Assembly (NCBI RefSeq): GCF_030380735.1
Contig: NZ_JAUDRZ010000009.1
Coordinates: forward strand, 186,001 to 250,000
DNA: 64,000 nucleotides
Source: Rhizobium sp. S152
GTDB lineage: Bacteria > Pseudomonadota > Alphaproteobacteria > Rhizobiales > Rhizobiaceae
Reading direction: 5' to 3'
Under the pieces are notes generated by a model. That model was given only the letters and a program-made list of their open reading frames with translations. It had not been told where the DNA came from and searched no databases. Below, one piece after another: positions 35,096 to 43,922 of the stretch. A program made the translations under genes and the position numbers. Position 1 is the stretch's first letter. Each line of letters opens with the position of its first letter.

Positions 35096-36937
35096 ATGAC
35101 GAATGCCGCGCCGATGATCGAAAATTCAACCACGAAACTATCGATCGGCGTGCTGCGCTCGCGCTTGCTCACGCTCTGGCCGGCCGTTCTTCTTTACAGC
35201 GCGATCCTGATTGCCGCGATCCTGGCGCTGAAGCTGCCCGGCGCCATGGATTACGTTGGCGCCGACAACGACGACACCATGCGCCTGGTCGAGGTGCGCG
35301 ATTTCCTGAACGGCCAGGGCTGGTTCGATCTCAAGCAGTATCGCATGGGGCTGGGCGACGGCACTCTCATGCACTGGTCGCGGCTGATCGACTTTCCGAT
35401 CGCGGCCCTGATCCGCTTCTTCGAATTGTTTGCAAGCGAGAAGACAGCGGAGGCGATCGCGCTCACCGTCTGGCCCCTGGCGCTGACCGTGCCAGTCCTG
35501 TGGGGGATGGGGCTGGCGGGGCTTCGCATCGGCGGCGTCGCCGGCATGCATGTCGTCCTTGGTCTCACGGCCATGCTGCTGGTGACCAGCAACCGCTTCC
35601 TGCCCGGCGCGATCGACCACCACAACGTCCAGATCGCCCTGGTCGCCATCATGGCGGCGATGCTGCTCGATGAGGATAGCCACCCCTCGAGCTATGCCGT
35701 GGCAGGCTTTGCCGCCGCGCTCGCCATTGCGATCGGCGCCGAGACCACGCCGCTGGTGGCCGCCGTCTGCCTCGTCGTATCGATCAACTGGGCCGTGGAA
35801 GGTGTCCGCTTCGCCCCCGCCGCCAAGGCCTTCGGGCTGTCGCTGGCACTGTCTGTCAGCCTCTTCTTCTTCGGCACGGTGCCGCCGCGGCTCTATTCGA
35901 CGGTCACCTGCGACAACCTTTCGCTCGGCTACTACAGCCTGGCCGCGATCGGCGGCGGCCTGCTGCTCTTCGTCGCCGCCTTCACCAGCCGGGCCGGCAG
36001 GGCGGTGCGTTTCGCGGCACTCGCGGGCATCGGCGCCGTGGTTCTCGCAACCGCCGTGGTCATCGCCCCGCAATGCCTGCACAATCCGCTGGCCGATCTC
36101 GATCCCATGCTGGTGGAGCTTTGGCTGAGCCGCGTGCAGGAGGCGCAGTCGATCTTCGGCACCGATCGCCAGGACCCCTATACGCTCGGCCTGTTCTACG
36201 CGACCGGCCTGTTCGCCATCGCCGTCTGTGTCTTCCGGATCGTCTATCGCGATCGCGTCCGCATCCATCTGGTGCTGCTGGCGCTGCTTCTGGTCAGTTG
36301 GGGGATTGCCGCCATCCAGGTGCGCGGCGCCATGTTCTCCAACCTGCTCGCTATTCCGCCGCTGGCGCTGCTTATCATCGACGTCCGCCGCATCTCGACA
36401 GGCGATACCGAGGATCCTTCGGCGGCGCTCTGCTACTTCGCGACCGTGCTGATGAGCGTCGCGGCCGTCTGGGGGCTGGGCGGCGATTTCATCGGCACGC
36501 ATGTGAACCGCTCGGCGGTCGCCGATGACGAGCCGGTCGCGTCGCAATCCTGCGGCTCGGAAGAGGCGCTGGCGCCGCTCCGTGGGCAGCCGCCCGGCCT
36601 CGTCGCGGCGCCAACGGATATGGGCGTCTTCCTGCTGCGCTTCACGGACAACCGCATCCTGACGGCGCCTTATCACCGCAACCAGGGCGGCATGTTGACG
36701 GAACTGCATATCGGCCTGGCGCAGCCGGCCGAGGCCGAGGCATTTCTTAAAGGTGCCGGCGTGAACTTGCTGGCCTTCTGCCCCGGCAATCCGCAGACGC
36801 AGGAACTGGCCCGTATGAAGCCGGATGGTCTTTATGCGCAGTTGGAAAAAGGGATCATTCCGGATTACCTGCAGCCGATCACACAGCCGGAGGGCGCGCC
36901 TGTACGGTTCTTCCGCTACGTGCCGACAGGCTCGTAA
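35096..36937 (+). CDS. Polytopic membrane protein, STT3/GT-C-like glycosyltransferase
   Basis: 613 residues with about 10-12 hydrophobic helices and a soluble C-terminal domain of about 130 residues. The first loop reads GADNDDTMRLVEVRDFLNGQGWFD, matching the acidic DxD-type loop of GT-C enzymes (STT3/PglB family) that use polyprenyl-linked sugar donors. It should therefore be the final transferase to a glycan or protein. The divergent GT2 and GtrA genes would supply the donor. The acceptor is unknown. Confidence 0.6.
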   Translation: MTNAAPMIENSTTKLSIGVLRSRLLTLWPAVLLYSAILIAAILALKLPGAMDYVGADNDDTMRLVEVRDFLNGQGWFDLKQYRMGLGDGTLMHWSRLIDFPIAALIRFFELFASEKTAEAIALTVWPLALTVPVLWGMGLAGLRIGGVAGMHVVLGLTAMLLVTSNRFLPGAIDHHNVQIALVAIMAAMLLDEDSHPSSYAVAGFAAALAIAIGAETTPLVAAVCLVVSINWAVEGVRFAPAAKAFGLSLALSVSLFFFGTVPPRLYSTVTCDNLSLGYYSLAAIGGGLLLFVAAFTSRAGRAVRFAALAGIGAVVLATAVVIAPQCLHNPLADLDPMLVELWLSRVQEAQSIFGTDRQDPYTLGLFYATGLFAIAVCVFRIVYRDRVRIHLVLLALLLVSWGIAAIQVRGAMFSNLLAIPPLALLIIDVRRISTGDTEDPSAALCYFATVLMSVAAVWGLGGDFIGTHVNRSAVADDEPVASQSCGSEEALAPLRGQPPGLVAAPTDMGVFLLRFTDNRILTAPYHRNQGGMLTELHIGLAQPAEAEAFLKGAGVNLLAFCPGNPQTQELARMKPDGLYAQLEKGIIPDYLQPITQPEGAPVRFFRYVPTGS

Positions 36938-36939
36938 AC

Positions 36940-37182
36940 TCAGGCGGTCTGGGCGCGGGCGCGGATGCGGTGGATGGCGTGAAGGCCGAGCAGGCAGGCA
37001 ATCAGGCCGCCGTCATAGGAGATGATGGCGACGACAAGTTCGATCAGCGATGTCGGGCCGGGAGAGACGAAGGCAGCCGCCAGATAGGCGAGGCAGATCA
37101 TGATGCCAACGGCAGCCATCGCAACGACCGAGCGCATCGGCGCGGTCGCGAATCCAATTGCGGTGGCAGTCAGTGGAATCAT
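36940..37182 (-). CDS. Small membrane protein
   Basis: 80 residues with two hydrophobic helices, about 15-38 and 46-70. AGGAGG sits 6 bases before the ATG at 37182. It has no close family that I can name. A perfect CtrA box is 54 bases upstream. Confidence 0.55.
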   Translation of the reverse strand: MIPLTATAIGFATAPMRSVVAMAAVGIMICLAYLAAAFVSPGPTSLIELVVAIISYDGGLIACLLGLHAIHRIRARAQTA

Positions 37183-37235
37183 TTCATGCCTCCTGATTCG
37201 CTGTTGAGTGTATATCAGTCACTACTTTGGAACAA

Positions 37236-37250
37236 TTAAGGCATCCTTAA
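37236..37250. promoter_or_regulatory. Perfect CtrA-type box between the small membrane and spike-base genes
   Basis: TTAAGGCATCCTTAA fits TTAA-N7-TTAA. It lies 54 bases upstream of the membrane protein start and 27 bases beyond the stop of the spike-base gene, so the membrane protein is the likelier target. Confidence 0.45.
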
Positions 37251-37277
37251 CCTCCTCCTTTTGGATGAGGGTATAAC

Positions 37278-37541
37278 TCACGCTAGGCCGATGATGCCGC
37301 CCGCGCTCGTGCCCGCCGCGTGCACCCTGACAGCGCGGATCGGCAGCAGGCACCCGTCGGGGACGCCCTCGAAGGTGACGACCTGCCCCGAGGCCATGGC
37401 AACCCTGAGATCGCCGCCGATGCCGACATAGAGCGCCCGCGTCGTCTCCGGCAGGTCGGCGCTATCGCTGGGGGTGATGGAAAAGGCGGCGCTGGCGGGC
37501 CCGGTGAGGGAAGGGGTGTGAGAGGCGAAACGGTCGGACAT
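37278..37541 (-). CDS. Spike-base-like protein (RCAP_rcc01079/GTA type)
   Basis: 87 residues resembling the base of the head spike of the Rhodobacter gene transfer agent: FSITPSDSADLPETTRALYVGIGGDLRVAM, then a stretch with VVTFEGVPDGCLLPIRAVRVHAAG. AAGGAG precedes the ATG at 37541. No other GTA or phage structural gene is visible nearby, so it is an orphan. In Rhodobacter the spike genes also lie away from the main GTA cluster. The identification is from remembered family features. Confidence 0.5.
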   Translation of the reverse strand: MSDRFASHTPSLTGPASAAFSITPSDSADLPETTRALYVGIGGDLRVAMASGQVVTFEGVPDGCLLPIRAVRVHAAGTSAGGIIGLA

Positions 37542-37761
37542 GGGAAGCTCCTTCGGGGTTGGGCTTCATCATGGAGGCCAAGCCGGGCGCGGGGAAAATC
37601 GTCGCGCCATCTTGTGAGCGTCGCTACTGTTTCCATGTCGTTAAGCGGTTCAGAATGCTGACGAAATGAACTTGTCTAGAATTGATCAGCGACACGGAGC
37701 GAGAAAAAACGTCCCCGCGTCCGGGGCTGATCTTTGTCGCGTCTTCCGCTAGAAGAGGAGC

Positions 37762-39366
37762 ATGAGCAACGTCTTCGAGAATGATTCGCCGAGCAATCTC
37801 ACCGAATACTCGGTGTCGGAACTGTCCGGTTCTATCAAACGCACCGTGGAGACCGCTTTCGACCAGGTGCGGGTGCGCGGCGAGATCTCGGGTTATCGTG
37901 GCCCGCATTCCTCGGGACACGCCTATTTCTCGCTGAAGGACGACCGTTCGCGCATCGACGCCGTCATCTGGAAAGGCACCTTCTCCCGCCTGCGCTTCCG
38001 CCCGGAAGAGGGGATGGAGGTGATCGCGACCGGCAAGGTCACCACCTTCCCTGGATCGTCGAAATACCAGATCGTCATCGAGACGCTGGAGCCCGCCGGC
38101 GCCGGCGCGCTGATGGCGCTGATCGAGGAGCGCAAGCGCCGCCTCGGCGCCGAAGGCCTGTTCGACCCGGCGCGCAAGCGCCGTCTTCCCTTCATGCCCT
38201 CGGTTATCGGCGTCGTGACCTCGCCGACCGGCGCCGTCATCCGCGATATCCTGCACCGCATCTCCGATCGCTTCCCGGTTCATGTCATCGTCTGGCCGGT
38301 CAAGGTGCAGGGCGAGGGCTCCGGCGAGGAGGTCGCCAACGCCATCCGCGGCTTCAACAGCTTCCAGCCCGGCGGTCCGCTGCGACGGCCCGACGTGCTG
38401 ATCGTCGCGCGCGGCGGCGGCAGCCTCGAGGATCTCTGGAGCTTCAACGACGAGAGCGTCGTGCGCGCCGCCGCGGAAAGCGCCATCCCGCTGATCGCGG
38501 CCGTCGGCCACGAGACAGATTGGACACTGATCGATTACGCCGCCGACGTGCGTGCCCCGACGCCGACGGGTGCGGCCGAAATGGCGGTGCCTGTCAGGGC
38601 TGAGCTGGAGGCGCAGCTCTCCGGCCTCTCCGCGCGCCTGCATGGCGGCGTCAATCGCCACATGGACCAGCGCCGCCAATCGGTGCGCGCGCTGGTGCGG
38701 GCGCTGCCTTCGCTCGATCAGCTGCTGGCGCTGCCGCGCCGCCGTTTCGACGAGGCGGCATCAGGCCTCGGGCGCGGTCTCGAGCTCAACACCATCAACA
38801 AGCGCCGCAGCTTCGAGCGCACGGCCGCGCACCTGCGGCCGGACGTGCTTGCCAACCGCATCGCCGAGCGCCGGCAGATGCTGACCGAGCGCATCACCCG
38901 CGCCGAGCGCACCGTCGAGCGTCTGCTCGACCGCTCGAAATCCCGCGTCGGCCGCGCCGATGCCGTCTTCGCCTCGCTGCCGGCGCGCTTGAAGACGCAG
39001 ACCTCGCGCATGCGCGATCACATCGCCAATCTCTCGCGCCATGCCGAGACGGCGATCCGCCACAAGCTCACGCGCGTGCGCGGCGATCTCTCGGCGCAGG
39101 AGCGCATGCTGCAGTCGCTCTCCTACAAGAACGTGTTGAAGCGCGGCTATGCCGTCATCCGCGACGACGAGAACCGCCCTGTCTCGCAGGCGGCGATGCT
39201 GCAGGCGGGAGCCGGCATCTCCATCGAGTTTTCAGACGGCCGCATCGGCGCGATCACCACCGAAGGCGGCGAGCCGCCGGCGAGCGCCAGGAAGCGTCCG
39301 GCGAGGACGACGGAGACGAAAGCCGCGGACCCTGCAACACCGCCGAAACAGGGCAGCCTGTTCTGA
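37762..39366 (+). CDS. xseA: Exodeoxyribonuclease VII large subunit
   Basis: 534 residues. An N-terminal OB-fold (about 20-115, [26 protein letters not shown]) is followed by the catalytic core with [21 protein letters not shown] and [21 protein letters not shown], then a long coiled coil. With XseB it degrades single-stranded DNA in mismatch repair. AGAGGAG precedes the ATG. Confidence 0.97.
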   Translation: MSNVFENDSPSNLTEYSVSELSGSIKRTVETAFDQVRVRGEISGYRGPHSSGHAYFSLKDDRSRIDAVIWKGTFSRLRFRPEEGMEVIATGKVTTFPGSSKYQIVIETLEPAGAGALMALIEERKRRLGAEGLFDPARKRRLPFMPSVIGVVTSPTGAVIRDILHRISDRFPVHVIVWPVKVQGEGSGEEVANAIRGFNSFQPGGPLRRPDVLIVARGGGSLEDLWSFNDESVVRAAAESAIPLIAAVGHETDWTLIDYAADVRAPTPTGAAEMAVPVRAELEAQLSGLSARLHGGVNRHMDQRRQSVRALVRALPSLDQLLALPRRRFDEAASGLGRGLELNTINKRRSFERTAAHLRPDVLANRIAERRQMLTERITRAERTVERLLDRSKSRVGRADAVFASLPARLKTQTSRMRDHIANLSRHAETAIRHKLTRVRGDLSAQERMLQSLSYKNVLKRGYAVIRDDENRPVSQAAMLQAGAGISIEFSDGRIGAITTEGGEPPASARKRPARTTETKAADPATPPKQGSLF

Positions 39367-39463
39367 TCGCGGTTCCGTGCGCGATGGCATCTGTTCGCGC
39401 CGTTCCGGCAACACTATCTGATGATCAGGCCGAGCCGAAACGGCGGCCATGGAGACGTTGAAA

Positions 39464-39796
39464 ATGAAGAGACTGTTGATCGCCCTTCTGACGATCGGAA
39501 CCATCGGTGCCGCCGCGCCGGCGCTTGCGGGTGAGGCGAAGCTGGCCGAGATCATCTTCGGCAAGAGCTACAACGACGGCGTCACGGCGATCCGGGTCAC
39601 GGGCGCCTCCCAATACGACCAGCCACTGCCGCTGTCGGTCAAGCACCCGATGGCCTCGACCATCCGCCAGGCACAGGCGACAGTCAGCGGTAACCCGCAG
39701 CTGATGCGCGCCATCTCCGATCGCCGCATCCGACTTCAGAACGTCATCGAAGTCGTGACGGCCCTGAATGGCGGCCACGTGATCTACTACCGCTGA
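39464..39796 (+). CDS. Small secreted protein of unknown function
   Basis: 110 residues. The signal peptide (MKRLLIALLTIGTIGAAAPALAG) suggests export. The mature part (about 87 residues) has no recognised domain. GGAG lies 9 bases upstream of the ATG at 39464; an earlier in-frame ATG at 39449 adds only five residues. Confidence 0.55.
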   Translation: MKRLLIALLTIGTIGAAAPALAGEAKLAEIIFGKSYNDGVTAIRVTGASQYDQPLPLSVKHPMASTIRQAQATVSGNPQLMRAISDRRIRLQNVIEVVTALNGGHVIYYR

Positions 39797-39803
39797 TCGG
39801 AAC

Positions 39804-39830
39804 AACCGGCCGGATCGTCTCCGGCCGGTT
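39804..39830. terminator. Hairpin between convergent genes
   Basis: Perfect 11-bp stem AACCGGCCGGA / TCCGGCCGGTT with a 5-base loop in the 49-base gap between two stop codons. It would act on both strands. Confidence 0.6.
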
Positions 39831-39845
39831 CAGGGCTGGCCTTGC

Positions 39846-41099
39846 TCAGGCCCACTCGCCCTTGCGCATGACCGGAACCTTCGAACCATCGGCCCTGATG
39901 CCGTCGATATCGACCTTGTCGGAGCCGATCATCCAGTCGATGTGAATCAGGCTGGAATTGCCGCCCTGCGCCTTGATCTGCTCCTGGCTGAGGTTGGCGC
40001 CATCAAGGAAGCACTTGGAATAGCACTGGCCGAGCGCGATGTGGCACGAGGCGTTTTCGTCGAACAGCGTGTTGTAGAACAGGATGCCGCTGGCCGAGAT
40101 CGGCGAGGAATGCGGCACCAGCGCCACTTCGCCGAGCCGGCGCGCGCCTTCGTCGGTATCAAGCACCTTGTTCAGCACCTCTTCGCCGCGCGACGCCTTC
40201 GCCTCGACGATCCGGCCGCCCTCGAACTTCACGCGGATATTGTCGATCAGCGTGCCCTGGTGCGACAGCGGCTTGGTGCTCGACACATAGCCCTCTACGC
40301 GCAGCGCATGCGGCGTCGTGAACACCTCTTCGGTCGGGATGTTCGGGTTGCAGGTGATGCCGTTCTTGGCGGTCGAGGCGCCGCCGTGCCACTCGTGGCC
40401 ATCGGCAAGCCCGACGGTCAGGTCCGTGCCCGGGCCGGTGAAATGCAGTGCGTAGAAACGCTCGCCGTTCAGCCAGCTCGAGCGCTTCCTCAGGTTGGCG
40501 TTATGCTCCGCCCAGGCCGCGATCGGATCGTCCAGGTCGACGCGCGATGCCGCGAAGATCGCCTTGGCGAGCTTGGCGACCGCGATCGGCTCGGGATCGT
40601 TGGGGAACACCAGCTTCGCCCAGGAGGGGTTGGGATAGGAGACGATGTTCCAGTTGATGTCGAAATTGGAGATCTTCTCCAGCGCCGGCTTGTAGGCGGC
40701 CGACATGGCGCGATTGGCGCGGCTGACCTTCGACGGGTCCTGCTCCGAAAGCAGCATCGGATTGTCGCCGGCAACTGCAAGCCGCGCGGCGCCGTTGGCA
40801 TAGGCCTTGGCCATGCCCTCGTAAAGCCAGTCGGAGGCGCGGTCGAAGCTCTTGTCGTCGCCGTACTGATAGCGCGCCAGCGTCGATTCCTCATCGGAAT
40901 AGAAGGCCGTGACCAGCCCGGCGCCGGCGGCGTAGGCGTGCTTGGTGATCAGCCGCACCAGCGGAAGCGCCACGACGGGCGCGGTAACCACAAGATCCTG
41001 CCCGCCCTGCAGCTGCAGGCCAACCTTGACGGCCACTTCCGCCAGCTTGTCGAGCTTGACGGGATCCACGGAGTGCTGGCTTTGGGACATGACGTTCAT
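39846..41099 (-). CDS. Aminopeptidase, M29 family
   Basis: 417 residues of the thermophilic-type aminopeptidase (AmpS/PepS) family. The conserved C-terminal region with ISASGILFYNTLFDENASCHIALGQC and SLIHIDWMIGS carries the metal-binding Glu/His/Asp set. AAGGTG precedes the ATG at 41099. It trims N-terminal residues from peptides in the cytoplasm. Confidence 0.9.
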   Translation of the reverse strand: MNVMSQSQHSVDPVKLDKLAEVAVKVGLQLQGGQDLVVTAPVVALPLVRLITKHAYAAGAGLVTAFYSDEESTLARYQYGDDKSFDRASDWLYEGMAKAYANGAARLAVAGDNPMLLSEQDPSKVSRANRAMSAAYKPALEKISNFDINWNIVSYPNPSWAKLVFPNDPEPIAVAKLAKAIFAASRVDLDDPIAAWAEHNANLRKRSSWLNGERFYALHFTGPGTDLTVGLADGHEWHGGASTAKNGITCNPNIPTEEVFTTPHALRVEGYVSSTKPLSHQGTLIDNIRVKFEGGRIVEAKASRGEEVLNKVLDTDEGARRLGEVALVPHSSPISASGILFYNTLFDENASCHIALGQCYSKCFLDGANLSQEQIKAQGGNSSLIHIDWMIGSDKVDIDGIRADGSKVPVMRKGEWA

Positions 41100-41177
41100 G
41101 ATCGATCACCTTTATAAACGAACGGACAGGGGGACATGCTTAGACCCCTTTGCGGCGAAATTGAAGCTTGAAGACAA

Positions 41178-41651
41178 TCAGGCGACGAGCGCCGCAGCCG
41201 TCGCCTTCAGGACACTAAGCGCATCCTTCGGAGCAAGCCGCACCTGCAATCCGCGCTGCCCGCCATTCATGTAGACGAGGGCTTCAGTCATCGCCGCTTC
41301 CTCGATCGCCGTCGGTACCAGCTTCTTCTGTCCGAACGGGCTGATGCCGCCGACGTGATAGCCGGTCAGGCGTTCGGCATCCGCCGGCTTCATCATGTTG
41401 GCCGACTTGCCCTTGAAGGCGGCGGCCAGCTTTTTCATGCTGACCTCGCGGTCGGAGGGAACGACGACGCAAACAGGCTTGCCGTCCACCTCGGCCATCA
41501 GCGTCTTCAGCACGCGATGCGGCTCCTCGCCGATCGCTTCCGCCGCCTGCAGGCCGATGCGCTCGGCGTTCGGGTCATACTCATAGGTGTGGACGGAGAA
41601 GGCGACCTTCGCCTTCTCCAAGACCTGTGTTGCCCGCGTCGTCTTCGACAT
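41178..41651 (-). CDS. YbaK/EbsC-type Cys-tRNA(Pro) deacylase
   Basis: 157 residues of the YbaK/aminoacyl-tRNA editing fold (VLKTLMAEVDGKPVCVVVPSDREVSMKKLAAAF, then GYHVGGISPFGQKK). It hydrolyses mischarged Cys-tRNA-Pro in trans. The start at 41651 lies 5 bases after the stop of the upstream ArsC-like gene, so the two are co-transcribed. Confidence 0.9.
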   Translation of the reverse strand: MSKTTRATQVLEKAKVAFSVHTYEYDPNAERIGLQAAEAIGEEPHRVLKTLMAEVDGKPVCVVVPSDREVSMKKLAAAFKGKSANMMKPADAERLTGYHVGGISPFGQKKLVPTAIEEAAMTEALVYMNGGQRGLQVRLAPKDALSVLKATAAALVA

Positions 41652-41655
41652 CCGA

Positions 41656-42006
41656 TCAGCCCTTGAAGAACCCGCCATAGATTTCCGGCTTGAAGCCGAC
41701 CAGAAGCTTGCCGTCGGCCTCGACGACCGGCCGCTTGATCATCGACGGCTGCTCCAGCATCAGCGCGATCGCCTTTTCCCTGTCGAGGTTCTCACGGGCC
41801 TCCTCCGGCAGCTTGCGGAAGGTCGTGCCGGCGCGGTTGAGCACCGTTTCCCAGCCCGCTTCCTCAGTCCACTTTTCCAGATGCGCCCGGTCGATTCCAG
41901 ACGCCTTGTAGTCGTGGAAATCATAGGCGACGTCGTGCTCTTCCAGCCAGATTCTGGCCTTCTTCATCGTGTCGCAATTCTTGATGCCATAGATGGTGAC
42001 GGTCAT
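41656..42006 (-). CDS. ArsC/YffB-like thioredoxin-fold protein
   Basis: 116 residues. The CDTMKKA motif (single Cys near residue 11) and the conserved LNRAGTTFRKL and KRPVVEADGKLLVGF segments identify the ArsC-family (Spx/YffB) fold. YffB-type proteins use glutathione as reductant; true arsenate reduction is not implied, and no other ars genes are near. Confidence 0.88.
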   Translation of the reverse strand: MTVTIYGIKNCDTMKKARIWLEEHDVAYDFHDYKASGIDRAHLEKWTEEAGWETVLNRAGTTFRKLPEEARENLDREKAIALMLEQPSMIKRPVVEADGKLLVGFKPEIYGGFFKG

Positions 42007-42048
42007 TCGGTTCTTCCCAATCAGTTCGCAGCCCCAATGCTAGGGCGC

Positions 42049-43104
42049 TCAGTTCTCAAGCGCGCCCGGCTTGCGCACAACCTTGCTGGCCGCTCCGCAG
42101 GCGATCTTCATCAGGTCGGCGCGGCGGCGCACCAGCCGCGACGAGGTGCGGGTGACGATCAGCCCCGCCTGCGGCGCGCGCACCTCGATCGTTCCATCGG
42201 CCATGCCCGGCCGGGTGAGGATGGTTGCCAGCAGCTCGCCTTCCTTGATCTCCTCGCCGATGTTGCGGTGGAAGAGGACAGTGCCGGCCTGAGGGGCGCG
42301 GATCATCTCGATATTGTCGAGCGGCACGGCAGGCCCGGTGAAGGGCGCAAGCGTCACCGGATGAGCGATGGCGCCGCGCGCGGCGAGGAAGTTGAACAGT
42401 CCCTCGGCATCCTTCTTCGCCATCTCGGGGTAGACGTCGCGCATGCCGCGAAGCTCGACGGTGACCGAGAGCTTGCCCGGCAGCCGCGTCTTCTTCTCAG
42501 CAGTCTCGTGCTTCCAGGCATAGCCGACCGCCTCCTCGAAGGCCGAGCTTTCGCCATCCGACAGGAGCACCGCTTCCATGTCCAGCGCCGAAGCGAGATC
42601 GGCCGCCTCCGGCCAGAAGGCCTCGTCGATATAGGCATATTGCAGCGATTCATCGTCGCAGTGCAGGTCGATGACGAGGTCCGCGCCGAGCGCCATATGC
42701 ATCAGCTGCCGCTTCAGCCGGTCGACGGCGTTGCAGCGGTCGAGCTCGGCCACCAGCCCGTCGCGATCCTTGACCGAAATAAGCGGGAAATCGCGGTTGA
42801 AATTGGTGCGCGTACCGAGATCGAACCGGCCTTGCAGCTCGCCGAAATGCGATTGCGCGGCACCAATAGGATTGGCGTGCGGGATGATGGTGATGTTGCT
42901 CAGGATCTCGCCGGCGCTTTCGGCCGCGCGCAGCTTCTCGCAAAGGAAATGCACCAGCGCCGTGCCGGGCAGCTCGTTGGCATGCAGCGCCGCCTGGATA
43001 TAGATCTTCGGTGCCTTCGGATCGCTGCCGTTGAAGCGCAGCACCGGTAGCCGCCATTCGATCCCCGCCGTATCGCCTGAAATGATGATCTCGGACGTAT
43101 CCAT
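42049..43104 (-). CDS. Succinylglutamate desuccinylase/aspartoacylase family protein
   Basis: 351 residues. The zinc ligands appear in ALHANELPG (His, Glu) and LVIDLHCDD (His), and the RTNFNRDFP substrate loop matches AstE/aspartoacylase-like M14 enzymes. It probably cleaves an N-acylated amino acid. The ATG at 43104 has GGAG just upstream; a longer start at 43125 lacks a good ribosome site. Confidence 0.88.
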   Translation of the reverse strand: MDTSEIIISGDTAGIEWRLPVLRFNGSDPKAPKIYIQAALHANELPGTALVHFLCEKLRAAESAGEILSNITIIPHANPIGAAQSHFGELQGRFDLGTRTNFNRDFPLISVKDRDGLVAELDRCNAVDRLKRQLMHMALGADLVIDLHCDDESLQYAYIDEAFWPEAADLASALDMEAVLLSDGESSAFEEAVGYAWKHETAEKKTRLPGKLSVTVELRGMRDVYPEMAKKDAEGLFNFLAARGAIAHPVTLAPFTGPAVPLDNIEMIRAPQAGTVLFHRNIGEEIKEGELLATILTRPGMADGTIEVRAPQAGLIVTRTSSRLVRRRADLMKIACGAASKVVRKPGALEN

Positions 43105-43181
43105 CTCTGTCTCCGCTGCTGTCATTGCTGCAGCAGCTTTAAGCGCGTTCCGATGCGTGAGGCAAGGTGTGAGGCAAGCCG

Positions 43182-43799
43182 TCAGCCGCGTTCGCTGAGC
43201 GGCCAGCGCGCCACATGCTCGTAAGCCGGCTCGCCCGGCCGCTTGTGCAGCAGCACGAACTCCCGCACGGGCATGACGACTGGCGCCGCAAGCGCGGTTC
43301 TCGCAATCGTGTGATCGGTATAGAACAGCGTCGCATGCGGCTGAAAATCGGTTCTCACCCGTGGCTCGCAGCCGATGGCATGCATCTCTATTCCAATCCG
43401 CACGTGCAGTTGTCGCAGCAATTCCCGCCCGCCATTGCCTGATAGTACGATGGCATTGCGCGAGGAGGTTCTGAACGTCGCGACATGGTCGAAGCTGAGA
43501 TCGAAACGGCAGGCATCGATCGCCGACGCTGCCCGGCAGGCCGCAAAGATCACATCGTCCCTGATGTGCTCGGCGCTGGCGACGCCATAGAGCGAGACGT
43601 GCAGCCGCTCCGGCGGCAAGGGAGAGAGGAGGGCGTCATGTTCTCTCTGCAGGCTGTCCTGGGTCTCCAGATAAGTCTGACGCGTGTCCGGATCCGGCAG
43701 GATCGCGAAAAACAGGGTTTCTTTGCCAAATCTTGACGATTTCGGGTGCATCGTGCGGCTTGCGAAATCGAAGGACGATTGCGTGTTCTGTTCGTGCAT
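43182..43799 (-). CDS. 2H phosphoesterase (2'-5' RNA ligase family)
   Basis: 205 residues carrying both HxTx-type motifs of the family: His67 in RLHVSLYGV and His155 in FQPHATLFY. Family members open 2',3'-cyclic phosphates or join RNA ends. The ATG at 43799 is chosen; a TTG two codons earlier (43805) is a weaker alternative. Confidence 0.85.
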   Translation of the reverse strand: MHEQNTQSSFDFASRTMHPKSSRFGKETLFFAILPDPDTRQTYLETQDSLQREHDALLSPLPPERLHVSLYGVASAEHIRDDVIFAACRAASAIDACRFDLSFDHVATFRTSSRNAIVLSGNGGRELLRQLHVRIGIEMHAIGCEPRVRTDFQPHATLFYTDHTIARTALAAPVVMPVREFVLLHKRPGEPAYEHVARWPLSERG

Positions 43800-43922
43800 G
43801 ACCAATCACCGGAGCGTCCGCCCCGCCTCTGTCTATCCAGGGAACACGGGGATGGTAGCAGGTGAATTAAGGAAATCAAGAACAAAAGAAGAACATTCAC
43901 TATCGATGCCGGGAGTCTGTTC

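Noticed and set aside
34937-35129. A longer start for the GT2 gene (35129)
   Set aside because: The extension overlaps the divergent GT-C gene and lacks conserved sequence; the ATG at 34940 begins the GT2 domain.
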